Assembly (NCBI GenBank): GCA_019247605.1
Contig: JAFBAS010000023.1
Location: 1-64,000 of the forward strand
Direction: 5' to 3'
DNA length: 64,000 bases
Origin: Hyphomicrobiales bacterium
GTDB lineage: Bacteria; Pseudomonadota; Alphaproteobacteria; Rhizobiales; Beijerinckiaceae
A program made the position numbers and the translations under genes. A model generated the notes under the pieces. The model saw only the letters and a program-made list of their open reading frames with translations, ran no database searches and was not told where the DNA came from. This document shows, piece by piece, positions 54,499 to 63,018 of the stretch (position 1 is its first letter; each line of letters begins with the position of its first letter).

Positions 54499-54694
54499 CG
54501 CGTCCTTGCCAAAAGAAGGGCGAAGGCGCGATCTTAAACGCGAACTCGGGACGGGCAAGTCATCCGGCAAGCTTCGTCTCCGGCATTGTCGATTCGCTCG
54601 AGCGGCCGAGCACGCGGCATTGCCGGAGTGACATTCCGCAAAAGAAAAGGGCGGAGAGTCCACCTCTCCGCCCTCGTCGCATTACGGCTGAAGG

Positions 54695-54997
54695 CTAGTC
54701 GCAGACTTCCTCGCGCCGGAACTGCCAGCCATATCCCTCAACCCAGACGCGGTGCCTGATCACACGGCAATCGTCGCCGTAGGCAGGGCCGGGCGCATAG
54801 GCCGGGCCGGGATAGTAAGGGCCGCTGTAGGGTTGTGAGGCCAAGGCCCCACCAGCGATCACGCCTGCCGCAAGGCCGGCCGCCGCGCCGCCAGCGATTG
54901 CGGCGTTACGGCCATGCTCCGCGTTCGCCGGCAAGCTGGCGGCACCGAGAGCAAAGAGGCCGGCACATGCGCTCACTAAGCTCGTGCGCATATTCAT
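54695..54997 (-). CDS. Small exported glycine-zipper protein
   Basis: A 100-residue protein: a signal peptide (about residues 1-26, ending PANA), a glycine/alanine-rich hydrophobic stretch (AAIAGGAAAGLAAGVIAGGALA, glycine-zipper-like), a Pro/Tyr-rich spacer and a C-terminal core with two cysteines (CRVIRHRVWVEGYGWQFRREEVCD) that probably form one disulfide. Related small proteins are abundant in Hyphomicrobiales and of unknown role in the envelope. Strong AAGGAGA ribosome site before ATG 54997. It is downstream of no other gene on its strand within 300 bases. Confidence 0.82.
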   Translation of the reverse strand: MNMRTSLVSACAGLFALGAASLPANAEHGRNAAIAGGAAAGLAAGVIAGGALASQPYSGPYYPGPAYAPGPAYGDDCRVIRHRVWVEGYGWQFRREEVCD

Positions 54998-55334
54998 GAC
55001 ACAGTCTCCTTTCGAATCTCCCAAAGGCTTGCGCCTGTGGTCGGGGAGAAAACGCAAGGCGTCTGCCTGCGGTTCCGAGCTTTCGCCGCGCTCTCGAAAT
55101 CCGGTGTAAAGTTTCATTTCAAAATCCGACAATGTTTAGGAGGCTTTGCGAGGAGGCGAGAAGCGGTGGGTTGAATCTCGCGCAACCGCGCTGGGAACGC
55201 GACGCGTCCCCACGGCCGTTCTGGAACCTTTGCGCCGAGCATCGTGTTCGCAATTGGAGGTTTGGCGCAAAGAGCGACAGTAGACAGAGCGACAGTTCTT
55301 GCGCATCCGGCGGGCGAGAGACAGGAGTGTCCCG

Positions 55335-55562
55335 ATGGCCAGAAAATATTCCACCGGCGCCTCGAAAAAAGTCGGCAAGGCGATGCATGAGCGCAAACGC
55401 GGAACGCTCAAAAGCGGCAGAAGCGGCAAGACGGTGAAGAGTCGCAAACAAGCGATCGCCATCGGCCTGTCGGAAGCGCGCCGCGAAGGCAAGAAGGTGC
55501 CCGCAAAGCGCAAGTCGAGCGGCAGCTCGAAGGGTCGATCCAGCAGCAAATCAAGCAAGTGA
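55335..55562 (+). CDS. DUF6496 basic protein
   Basis: A 75-residue, strongly basic protein (rich in Lys, Ser, Gly, Arg): MARKYSTGASKKVGKAMHERKRGTLKSGRSGKTVKSRKQAIAIGLSEARREGKK. The pattern TLKSG-SGK-VK-RKQAIAIGLSEAR is that of DUF6496 proteins, thought to be nucleoid- or stress-linked. An ACAGGAG site precedes ATG 55335. The C-terminal Ser/Lys tail is low complexity. It converges on the L,D-transpeptidase gene. Confidence 0.82.
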   Translation: MARKYSTGASKKVGKAMHERKRGTLKSGRSGKTVKSRKQAIAIGLSEARREGKKVPAKRKSSGSSKGRSSSKSSK

Positions 55563-55588
55563 CCATTTCGGTCCGCTGCTAACACCTC

Positions 55589-55612
55589 ACGGGGCCCGAC
55601 GACGGGCCCTGT
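55589..55612. terminator. Bidirectional terminator hairpin
   Basis: A 10-base stem (ACGGGGCCCG / CGGGCCCTGT, one G-T pair) with a 4-base loop sits between the convergent DUF6496 and L,D-transpeptidase genes. A short T-run follows on the plus strand. Confidence 0.65.
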
Positions 55613-57102
55613 CATTTTGCCTGTGACACCGGCGTAGAGGCCTGCTCCTGGTCGAGTGCATAGATGTCGTCACGGAAATGCACCGCACCGTCGCTTCCGG
55701 ACCAACCGTCGAGGTAGAGCCAAACGACCGGCACGTTTTGTTTGAGCCTGATCGCCTTCTTGTCCTCTTCGCCCACCAGCTTTTTCAGCGTCGCAACGGT
55801 CCATGCCTCGCCGTCCGGTCCGGCCGTGCCTTCGAGCAGCCATGCCGCGAGGTCTAATACGCCATCCACGCGCACGCAGCCATGCGAGAGGAAACGATAG
55901 TCCCTGGCAAAAAAGCCCTTTGCGGGTGTGTCATGCATGTAGACGGACTGGTTGTTCGGCATGTTTATCTTCAACGTGCCGAGGGAATTTTTTCGGCCAG
56001 GGTCCTGCCGGAACGTAAATTCTGTCGCCTCGTTCGATGACCAATCGATGCCATGCGGGTTCACCTCGCGGCCTCGAGCGTCGAGCATCCTGATGTTCAT
56101 GCGCGAAAGATAATGCGAATCCTTCGCCATCTTGGGGATGACTTCGTTTTTGATGATTGACACAGGCAACGTCCAAGTCGGATTGGCGATGACATCGGTT
56201 ATCTTAGCCTGCACTTGCGGGGATTGATGGTCGGTACCCCCGACCACGGCGGCGTATCGATGCACGACGCGGCCGCCTTCCACCTCTTCCACGGCGGCCG
56301 CCGGAATATTCACGACGACATAACGTTGGTCGAAGGGGAAATTTTGCAGGATGGCGAGACGATGCGCGCTTGCATCAAGCTCTTTGGCGCGCTCGCTCGC
56401 CGGAACGTTGAGCGCCGCGAGCGTCATCTCATCGACCATTCCGGTCTGGCGAAGCCCCATTCGCGCCTGATAATGCTTCAAAGCATCAGTGAGGGTGTCA
56501 TCCCAGGATGCGCGCGCCGCGGCATCGTCCGTTGGCGGCAGATCGCCTTCGACGGCGAGCCGATGCCGCAAAGTCGCGACATCTTGCGGCGCGGCCTGGC
56601 CGCGCTTCATCGGCTTTGCCAGGACCGGCCAACCGCCCTGCTCCGCAATGGTGGCATAGCGCTGCGCGGCGGCCGTCGTGCACGCTGCGGTGTCGGCCGT
56701 CGCGCTCGGCTCAGGATCATCCGAGATGACGTTTGCGCCTTTGACATCCGGCTCGCCTCGGACCGGATGCGCATGGCGTCTCGACGCTGTCTTCTTTACC
56801 GCTCTCGGCTCGGGCGGAGCGGGCGAAGTCACGGCGGCCGGTTTGCCTGGGGGCATGGGACGGTTGCAATCGACCGGCGGAGCGGACGGATTGCTTGCCT
56901 GCGCCCGATCACTCCCTGGTGAGGGCGAGAATTGGCCGGCGGAGTTGGCCTGCGGCGCCGAGGCTTTACTTGTTGGCGCCTCCGCTCGCCCAAGCGCCGG
57001 AAGGGCGATCACGAAAGCCGAGGCAAGCACCGCCGGCGCCAGGAGCCGCGCCGTGGCGCGGCGGCCAATTCGACCGTGACTGGAGCGAGATGCCTGCCTC
57101 AT
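55612..57102 (-). CDS. L,D-transpeptidase (YkuD/YcbB type)
   Basis: A 496-residue enzyme that forms 3-3 crosslinks in peptidoglycan. N-terminal signal segment (about residues 18-40), a long Pro/Ala/Ser-rich linker, a peptidoglycan-binding-like helical region (DDTLTDALKHYQARMGLRQTGMVDEMTLAALN) and a C-terminal YkuD domain. The YkuD domain has YMHDTPAKGFFARDYRFLSHGCVRV (catalytic Cys 409). The layout matches the large YcbB/LdtD group. Start 57102 chosen at the first Met of the signal segment; 57201 is possible. It is read away from MucR across a 513-base intergenic region. Confidence 0.9.
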   Translation of the reverse strand: MRQASRSSHGRIGRRATARLLAPAVLASAFVIALPALGRAEAPTSKASAPQANSAGQFSPSPGSDRAQASNPSAPPVDCNRPMPPGKPAAVTSPAPPEPRAVKKTASRRHAHPVRGEPDVKGANVISDDPEPSATADTAACTTAAAQRYATIAEQGGWPVLAKPMKRGQAAPQDVATLRHRLAVEGDLPPTDDAAARASWDDTLTDALKHYQARMGLRQTGMVDEMTLAALNVPASERAKELDASAHRLAILQNFPFDQRYVVVNIPAAAVEEVEGGRVVHRYAAVVGGTDHQSPQVQAKITDVIANPTWTLPVSIIKNEVIPKMAKDSHYLSRMNIRMLDARGREVNPHGIDWSSNEATEFTFRQDPGRKNSLGTLKINMPNNQSVYMHDTPAKGFFARDYRFLSHGCVRVDGVLDLAAWLLEGTAGPDGEAWTVATLKKLVGEEDKKAIRLKQNVPVVWLYLDGWSGSDGAVHFRDDIYALDQEQASTPVSQAK

Positions 57103-57615
57103 GGGCAAATGAAGCGCGAGCGCCGTGCAAAAGTTCCAGAAATCCCTTTTTGAAGGCGCCGGCCCAGCGTGCTGTCGCTCGGCAGGGTTAACAAATCCCA
57201 ACCAGGAACGGGGAGCCTTTGCGGCGAAGACCTTGCGCTTTCATGCATGGTGGAGGGCCCACGCCGACAAGTGCAGCGGCACGAACAGGTGCATGCTCGC
57301 GCAGCGGCGGAGAGCGCCTGAGGTGGAGCGACGTTGGTGATCCGTGTCGCACGAATCAGCATTCGTCATTCTGCCTCGATCGGGGAAGAAACGGTTTTGC
57401 GACGCCGATCCGGGTTTTCCACATTACACACGATAATTTGATCGAATGCTGGAAATCTGGCTTATAAGTCGGATTATTCCACCAGAATACCCACATATTT
57501 CAGTATGTCTTGCTTTTTTTTGGAGGAGAAGAACAGGGTCGGCACCTCAGGCTTTTGCCAAGGCACTTTCGTTTAATTACAATCCATGCCAGTAGAGAGC
57601 TAAAATAGATTCCTA
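57103..57615. other. Intergenic region between L,D-transpeptidase and MucR genes
   Basis: 513 bases between divergent genes. The right half (about 57400-57600) is AT-rich, as is common upstream of mucR genes, which bind AT-rich promoters including their own. No open frame has coding character, and no tRNA or clear repeat was seen. Confidence 0.5.
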
Positions 57616-58140
57616 ATGGAGGATGAAGAAGTGGTAGAACATACGGGCGCGGAAAAGGGGGGCTTGGTCGGAATGACCGCCGATGTGGTCGCCGCCTACG
57701 TGGCTCAAAACACGCTGCCGAGCACCGAGCTCCCGGGCCTCATTCAGCAGATCCATGCCACGCTTCAGCAGGTGGCCAATGGTACTCAGTATAACCTCGA
57801 TCAGCCGTTGTCGCCGGCTGTGGCTGTCAAGAAATCAGTCACGAAGGACTACATCATCTGCCTGGAAGACGGTAAAAGATTCAAGTCATTGAAGCGTCAT
57901 CTGCGCAGTTCTTTCAATCTCAGTCCTGAGGAATACCGTAAGAAGTGGGGGTTACCTTACGATTATCCGATGGTCGCTCCCAACTATGCTCAGACACGTT
58001 CTGAACTGGCGAAGAATATGGGACTCGGCAACCTTCGTCAGAAAGCCAAGCTGGCGGCTTCCTCGACGCGCGGCGCACGCAGGGCAGCCCCCAAGCGAGC
58101 CGCCAAATCGGCGCGCAAAGGGGCGAGAAAGTCGCGCTGA
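57616..58140 (+). CDS. mucR: MucR/Ros-family transcriptional regulator
   Basis: A 174-residue regulator of the rhizobial MucR family, H-NS-like repressors of exopolysaccharide, motility and virulence genes. Support: the N-terminal oligomerisation part (LVGMTADVVAAYVAQNTLPSTELPGLIQQIHATL) and the zinc-finger-like domain DYIICLEDGKRFKSLKRHLRSSFNLSPEEYRKKWGLPYDYPMVAPNYA. Of the Ros zinc ligands, C82 and H95 remain, D85 replaces a Cys, and the second His is F100; such proteins can fold without zinc. The last 30 residues are Ala/Lys/Arg-rich (AlgP-like). GTG 57631 has GGAGG 8 bases upstream and may be the true start. Confidence 0.9.
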   Translation: MEDEEVVEHTGAEKGGLVGMTADVVAAYVAQNTLPSTELPGLIQQIHATLQQVANGTQYNLDQPLSPAVAVKKSVTKDYIICLEDGKRFKSLKRHLRSSFNLSPEEYRKKWGLPYDYPMVAPNYAQTRSELAKNMGLGNLRQKAKLAASSTRGARRAAPKRAAKSARKGARKSR

Positions 58141-58670
58141 GCCCGCTGACCATTTTAGGTCGCAGGGTGAGGCTGCAGGGCTTAAACACGTTGTCATTCC
58201 CGGCCGCGCTCCGAAGGAGCGCGGGGGAAGGCAACTTATATTGAACCGGGTGAATTCCTTCTCCACGGCCCGTCGCGCCGGGGGAGGCGCAGCGCTGAGC
58301 AAGAGCCTGCGTCCTTCCGACGTGGCATCCCAAAAGAATGCCGTAGGGAGCGAGCGCTTCTTTTCCGCCCGTCCGCTTTTTTCAATCGCCACCCTTCCTC
58401 GCTAATGAGGCGCTTGCGCCAGCCGCTGCTCGCGCTAGTGTTGAGGTGGGTAATTTACCGTATCGAGATGGGTCATGGCCGATCTGATGCGTCGACAGAT
58501 TTTGCCGCTCTTGAAGACGAGCTCGGGTGACGCGCAACGCGGGACACTGAAGAAGTCGCCCGTCGCCGAAACGCCGTTCCCCCGTTCGCCATGCGCACCG
58601 AGGTCGTCATTCATCAGCCCCGCGGCAACGATTGATGGCGCTGCCGCATGACTGATCCCATGATCCCGCG
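58141..58670. other. Gene-free region with repeat element between mucR and cfa
   Basis: 530 bases. It contains the repeat at 58194-58230 and further GC-rich palindromic sequence to about 58300. A 58-codon frame at 58475-58651 has no recognisable features. The plus-strand frame 57986-58405 overlaps mucR and the repeat and is rejected. The cfa gene begins at the right end. Confidence 0.45.
58194..58230 (+). repeat. REP-like intergenic palindromic element (copy 2)
   Basis: Begins TCATTCCCGGCCGCGCTCCG. It shares its head with the copy at 32240, and here the palindrome is intact: CGCGCTCC-GAA-GGAGCGCG forms an 8-base stem. It starts 53 bases after the mucR stop and may also end that transcript. 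Confidence 0.55.
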
Positions 58671-59906
58671 ATGAACAGGAGCCAGGCTTCTATCGTGTCC
58701 CCAGGCGCGCAACAAAGCTTTCCTCCCGATGTGCCTTACCTCGTGCGCAAGGTGCTCTGGCCCACAACCCGGCTTCGAGCCGGGGCGCTCACGATCGTGC
58801 TGCCGGATGGACGCAAGGTGCTTTTCGACAGCGGAGCGGCCGGCCCACGCGGCGAGCTCGTCATCAAGGATTACAATTTTGCGCGACGGCTCCTGGTCTC
58901 CGGCGAGATCGGCTTCGGCGAAGCCTATCTGCAGGGAGAGTGGGAATCACCGCGGCTCGAAGCGCTGATCGAGCTGATGAGCGTCAATCGCGCGGTGATA
59001 GATGAAGTCATGCCGGGCCGCTTCATGCAGAGAATGCTTCAGCTTCTCGCTCACACACTCAACCGCAACACACGATCGGGCGCCCGGCAGAACATCCGCG
59101 CCCATTACGATCTCGGCAATGCTTTTTACCAAAGCTGGCTCGATCAGACGATGACCTACTCTTCGGCTGTCTTCGCACCGGGCGACAATGATCTTGCCGC
59201 TGCGCAGGCACGTAAATATCGGTTGCTTGCCGAGCGCGCGGGCGTGCGGCCAGGCGAGCATGTCCTCGAGATCGGTTGCGGCTGGGGAGGCTTTGCCGAA
59301 TTCGCGGGGCGCGAGCTCGGCTGCAAGGTCACGGGGCTTACCATTTCCCAGGAACAGTTCGACTTCGCGACGGAGCGGATGCGCAAGGCGGGGCTTGCCG
59401 ACCGCGTCACCATCGCGCTGCGCGATTATCGGGATGAGAGTGGCGTATTCGACCGCATCGTTTCGATCGAAATGTTCGAGGCGGTGGGTGAAGGGTTCTG
59501 GCCGGCCTTCTTTCGTCAATTGCGAGAGCGGCTGCGGCCCGGCGGCACGGCAGGACTGCAGGTTATTACGATCGCCGAATGGCTTTGGCCGAGTTACCGG
59601 CGTGAGGTCGATTTCATTCGCCGTTACATCTTTCCCGGCGGCATGTTGCCGACGGCCAGCATCATGCGTGGCCTCGGCGAGAAATATGGCGTACCTATGC
59701 TGAACGAATGGGCCTTTCGCCAGGACTATGCGGCAACCCTTGCCCAATGGCGCGAGCGCTTCCTCGCGGCCTGGCCCAAGCTCAAGCCGCTCGGATTCGA
59801 CGAGCGCTTCCGCCGCATGTGGGAATATTACCTGTCCTATTGTGAAGGCGGCTTCCGCGGCGGCTCGATCGATGTGCGCCAGATGGTGTTCGCGCGACCC
59901 GAATAG
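58671..59906 (+). CDS. cfa: Cyclopropane-fatty-acyl-phospholipid synthase
   Basis: A 411-residue SAM-dependent enzyme that adds a methylene group across the double bond of membrane fatty acids. Key features: HYDLGNAFYQSWLDQTMTYSSAVF (lipid-binding/active-site loop), the SAM motif VLEIGCGWGGFAEF (198-211), LTISQEQFDFATERM, and the C-terminal LSYCEGGFRGGSIDVRQMVF. Length is typical. ATG 58671 is used. It faces a convergent SDR gene, a pairing seen in other proteobacteria where both belong to lipid modification. Confidence 0.94.
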   Translation: MNRSQASIVSPGAQQSFPPDVPYLVRKVLWPTTRLRAGALTIVLPDGRKVLFDSGAAGPRGELVIKDYNFARRLLVSGEIGFGEAYLQGEWESPRLEALIELMSVNRAVIDEVMPGRFMQRMLQLLAHTLNRNTRSGARQNIRAHYDLGNAFYQSWLDQTMTYSSAVFAPGDNDLAAAQARKYRLLAERAGVRPGEHVLEIGCGWGGFAEFAGRELGCKVTGLTISQEQFDFATERMRKAGLADRVTIALRDYRDESGVFDRIVSIEMFEAVGEGFWPAFFRQLRERLRPGGTAGLQVITIAEWLWPSYRREVDFIRRYIFPGGMLPTASIMRGLGEKYGVPMLNEWAFRQDYAATLAQWRERFLAAWPKLKPLGFDERFRRMWEYYLSYCEGGFRGGSIDVRQMVFARPE

Positions 59907-59948
59907 GCGGTCTGGAGCACGCCGCTTTCGGCGCCTGAACCGGCGCAC

Positions 59949-60740
59949 TCAACGCTTGCGCCGGCCCTGCGCCATGGCCCGCACGATCGTCGGAAAGTAA
60001 AACGCGTAAGGCAAAAGCCTCGTGAATTTCGAAAGCCAGGCGAGCCGTCTCGGAAAGGCGATCTCGAACCCCCCGGTTGCCATGCCGTCCACGATGCGAC
60101 GGGCCGCCTCCTCGGCGCTCATGAGGAACGGCATCGGAAAGTTTTGATTTGCTGTCATCGGCGTGTCGATGAACCCGGGGTTGACGACCTGCATGTTCAC
60201 GCCCCAGCCGTCACAATAAAACTTCAGGCTCTCGCAGAGATGGATGGCAGCGGCTTTCGATGCGCCATAAGGGGGCGCCATCGGCAGGCCGCGATAGCCC
60301 GCAAGCGATGCCATGACGGCGATTTGCCCGCGCCTTCGCTCCCGCATGCGCGGCAACAAAGCCGCCAAACCGTTGAGAATGCCGAAGACGTTCACCTCGA
60401 ACGTGTCGCGGAAAACCGCGATGTCGACATGCTCTGGACGCCAATCGGAACCGATGCCCGCGTTGAGAAAAGCGAGCGCGATGGGTCCATGGGCGAGCTC
60501 GATCGCGGCGACGGCTCGTTCGATGGCCACCTCGTCTTTCACATCGCAAGGGTGGCCGACGATCCTCCCGCCCAGCCCCTTGGCCTCGCCGGCGAGCGTG
60601 TCGAGCGCATCGGCCGAGCGCGCGCTCGCGGCGACCGTGAAGCCACGGCGAGCAAGCTCGCGCGCCGTCGCCCGCCCGATGCCGGAGCTTGCTCCCGTCA
60701 CCCACGCAACTCCGTCGGCGGGCTTGGCTCGATACGTCAT
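59949..60740 (-). CDS. Short-chain dehydrogenase/reductase (SDR)
   Basis: A 263-residue classical SDR. It has TGASSGIG (15-22) for dinucleotide binding, NAG (93-95), Ser145 and YxxxK (Y158-GAS-K162). The Arg at position 41 after the second strand suggests NADPH preference. The C-terminal 35 residues (WLSKFTRLLPYAFYFPTIVRAMAQGRRKR) are hydrophobic and basic, as in SDRs that associate with membranes. Its partner cfa is convergent next door. Substrate unknown, possibly a lipid. Confidence 0.88.
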   Translation of the reverse strand: MTYRAKPADGVAWVTGASSGIGRATARELARRGFTVAASARSADALDTLAGEAKGLGGRIVGHPCDVKDEVAIERAVAAIELAHGPIALAFLNAGIGSDWRPEHVDIAVFRDTFEVNVFGILNGLAALLPRMRERRRGQIAVMASLAGYRGLPMAPPYGASKAAAIHLCESLKFYCDGWGVNMQVVNPGFIDTPMTANQNFPMPFLMSAEEAARRIVDGMATGGFEIAFPRRLAWLSKFTRLLPYAFYFPTIVRAMAQGRRKR

Positions 60741-60985
60741 GGATGGTCAGGCCCTTTCGCGAAAGGTGCGCCGGCTTCGGGCTTGGCGGCTCGGGCCCGC
60801 GCTCCCGTTGCCGCGATGACATGGGTGCGGCGGGGAGGTCAACCGGCGGCTCGGGGCCGGCCCCATCACGAGGCGGTTTTTCTCGCACAATCTCCTGGCT
60901 CCTGCTATGGCGGCAGCGGCACGCGTCGACGCGAAACACGAATGGATGGCCTCGCATTCGACGATGCACAGCGAAGGAAAACACG

Positions 60986-61699
60986 ATGCCCACCGATCTG
61001 TTGTTTCGCGCCGACGCCTATGAGCGCGAGTGCTCGGCGACGGTGCTCGACGTGAATGAACGAGGAGGCATCGTGCTCGACAGGACCGTCTTCTACGCGC
61101 AGGGCGGCGGCCAGCCCGGAGACAAGGGCGTGATCGAGGTCGGCGCGCAGCCCATCGTCATCGCCACGACGGTATATGACCAGGCAGACAAGGGTATCGT
61201 CGTGCACGTGCCGGCGGAGGGCCAGGCCCAAGCGGCGGCGGGCTCGACGGTTACCGCGAAGCTCGACTGGGGCACGCGCTTCGCGCGAATGCGCATCCAC
61301 ACGGCGCTGCATCTTCTCTCCTGCGTGCTTGCCTACCCCGTCACTGGCGGCGCGATCGGAGAGGGCGAAGGCCGCCTGGACTTCGATATCCCCGACGCCG
61401 GTCTCGACAAGGAGGAGCTCACCGCAAAGCTTCAGGCGCTCGTCGATCGCGACGCCAAGGTCGGCCAACGCTGGATCACCGATGAGGAGCTTGCCGGCAA
61501 TCCGGGCCTGGTGAAAACGATGTCGGTGAAGCCGCCGATGGGCTCGGGAAAGGTGCGCCTCGTCGAAATCGAAGGTATCGATCTTCAGCCTTGCGGTGGC
61601 ACGCATGTGGCGCGAACGAGCGAGATCGGGAAGGTGAGGGTCACCGCGATCGAGAAGAAAGGTAAGCAGAACCGTCGCGTGCGCATCGGTCTCGTCTGA
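60986..61699 (+). CDS. Alanyl-tRNA editing protein AlaX
   Basis: A 237-residue stand-alone editing domain that hydrolyses mischarged Ser- or Gly-tRNA(Ala). Zinc-binding residues: HxxxH (H105, H109 in RIHTALHLL) and C203-x3-H207 in CGGTH. The N-terminal beta-barrel FYAQGGGQPGDKG is the AlaX-M type glycine motif. ATG 60986 follows GAAGGAA. The longer frame from 60689 overlaps the divergent SDR gene. Regulated separately from the next gene (32-base gap). Confidence 0.92.
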   Translation: MPTDLLFRADAYERECSATVLDVNERGGIVLDRTVFYAQGGGQPGDKGVIEVGAQPIVIATTVYDQADKGIVVHVPAEGQAQAAAGSTVTAKLDWGTRFARMRIHTALHLLSCVLAYPVTGGAIGEGEGRLDFDIPDAGLDKEELTAKLQALVDRDAKVGQRWITDEELAGNPGLVKTMSVKPPMGSGKVRLVEIEGIDLQPCGGTHVARTSEIGKVRVTAIEKKGKQNRRVRIGLV

Positions 61700-61731
61700 A
61701 GCCCAAAGGTTCACGTCCCGGAAAACGGCAA

Positions 61732-62979
61732 ATGGGAGTCCTTCGCTCGTCAGAGACGGCGCTCGCGCAGAGCCTGTTGACCGCGCGCGCCGTTCGCGAG
61801 CGTGCCCATGAGATGCTGGCGCTCGGCAAGGCTGGTGCTCTTGCCCATTGGCGGGTCGACGGTGCGAAGCTCGATCGTGTCGCTGCCTATGTGCTCGAGA
61901 CGATGCGTTTGAACTACCCGAGCCTCGATATTCCTTTTCACGCCCGCTGGCGGCACTTTGCTGCGGGCGGCGTCGATCGCTGGGCGAAACTTGCTTCTCG
62001 TGCGCCTTGGCCGGACCTTGCAAGCCGCGCCCGCTCGGCGTTCGATCTTGCGATCGTCAGCGTTCTCCTCGACGCCGGTGCGGGCCCGGATTGGCATTAC
62101 CGCACCGAGGACGGCTCGTGCTTTTCGCGTTCCGAAGGGCTCGCGCTCGCTTCTTTCGAGATGTTCGCCAACGGCGCTTTTTCGGCTGATCCGTACGAGA
62201 AACTTCGGGTGGACGCTTCACGGCTTCTCTCGATCGACGCGGCGACGATCGCAAAAGCCTTCCAAGTCTCCGCCTCAAATCCGCTTGTCGGTCTCGAGGG
62301 GCGCGCCGCCCTTCTGCAAACGCTCGGGCGAGAGCTCTTGGCGGCGCCGAAGATCTTTGCCACCAACGACAGGGCGCGGCCGGGCGGCCTTTTCGATCAC
62401 CTAACCTGCTTGGGCGCCCCGGCCAGGAGGATCGAGGCGAGCGCCATCCTTTCTGCCGTGCTCACCCATCTCGGGCCGATCTGGCCGTCGCGGCTTTCTC
62501 TTGCGGGCGTCGCGCTCGGCGATTGCTGGCGCCACCCCGCGCTTCGCCGCGACGATGCAACGAACGGGCTCGTACCTTTCCACAAGCTCTCGCAATGGCT
62601 GTCCTATTCCTTGATCGAGCCGCTTCAAGACGCCGGGCTCGGGGTGGTCAACGTTGATGGGTTGACCGGCCTCCCCGAATACCGGAACGGTGGGCTTTTC
62701 ATGGATTTAGGCGTTATTTCTCTCAAAACGGAACAAGACATTAAAGTTCCACATGAAGTCGCCTCCGAGCTTGTGGTCGAATGGCGCGCGCTCACCGTCG
62801 CGTTGCTCGACGAGACTGCGGGCCTCATCCGCGGCACGCTCGGTGTCGATTCCGCTGCGCTGCCTTTGGTGAAGGTGCTCGAGGGCGGCACCTGGGCAGC
62901 CGGACGGCGCATCGCGCGCGAGCGGCGGGTCGACGGGTCACCGCCCTTGACGATCCGCAGCGACGGCACGGTATTCTGA
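61732..62979 (+). CDS. DUF1688 protein (URC4-type, uracil catabolism)
   Basis: A 415-residue protein of the DUF1688/URC4 family. Recognised from SSETALAQSLLTARAVRERAHEMLALG, YPSLDIPFHARWRHFAAGGVDRW, PDWHYRT--G--FSRSEGLA-AS and GLVPFHKLSQWLSYSLIEPL and GLFMDLGVI. In the yeast URC pathway URC4 acts with URC1 and a uracil phosphoribosyltransferase to break down uracil. The gene directly precedes upp, in agreement with that role; URC1 (a GTP cyclohydrolase II-like protein) is not seen before the window ends. The enzyme activity of the family is not settled. Confidence 0.88.
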   Translation: MGVLRSSETALAQSLLTARAVRERAHEMLALGKAGALAHWRVDGAKLDRVAAYVLETMRLNYPSLDIPFHARWRHFAAGGVDRWAKLASRAPWPDLASRARSAFDLAIVSVLLDAGAGPDWHYRTEDGSCFSRSEGLALASFEMFANGAFSADPYEKLRVDASRLLSIDAATIAKAFQVSASNPLVGLEGRAALLQTLGRELLAAPKIFATNDRARPGGLFDHLTCLGAPARRIEASAILSAVLTHLGPIWPSRLSLAGVALGDCWRHPALRRDDATNGLVPFHKLSQWLSYSLIEPLQDAGLGVVNVDGLTGLPEYRNGGLFMDLGVISLKTEQDIKVPHEVASELVVEWRALTVALLDETAGLIRGTLGVDSAALPLVKVLEGGTWAAGRRIARERRVDGSPPLTIRSDGTVF

Positions 62980-63018
62980 GCGCACACTCCGACCGCGATG
63001 TCGCAACGAGGAAAGACC

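Noticed and set aside
55195-55225. GGAAC and CGTT pair upstream of DUF6496 as EcfG promoter
   Set aside because: Spacing is about 18 bases rather than 16-17, so it was not annotated.
58475-58651. 58-codon frame before cfa
   Set aside because: No ribosome site, no recognisable motif, lies in repeat-rich intergenic DNA.
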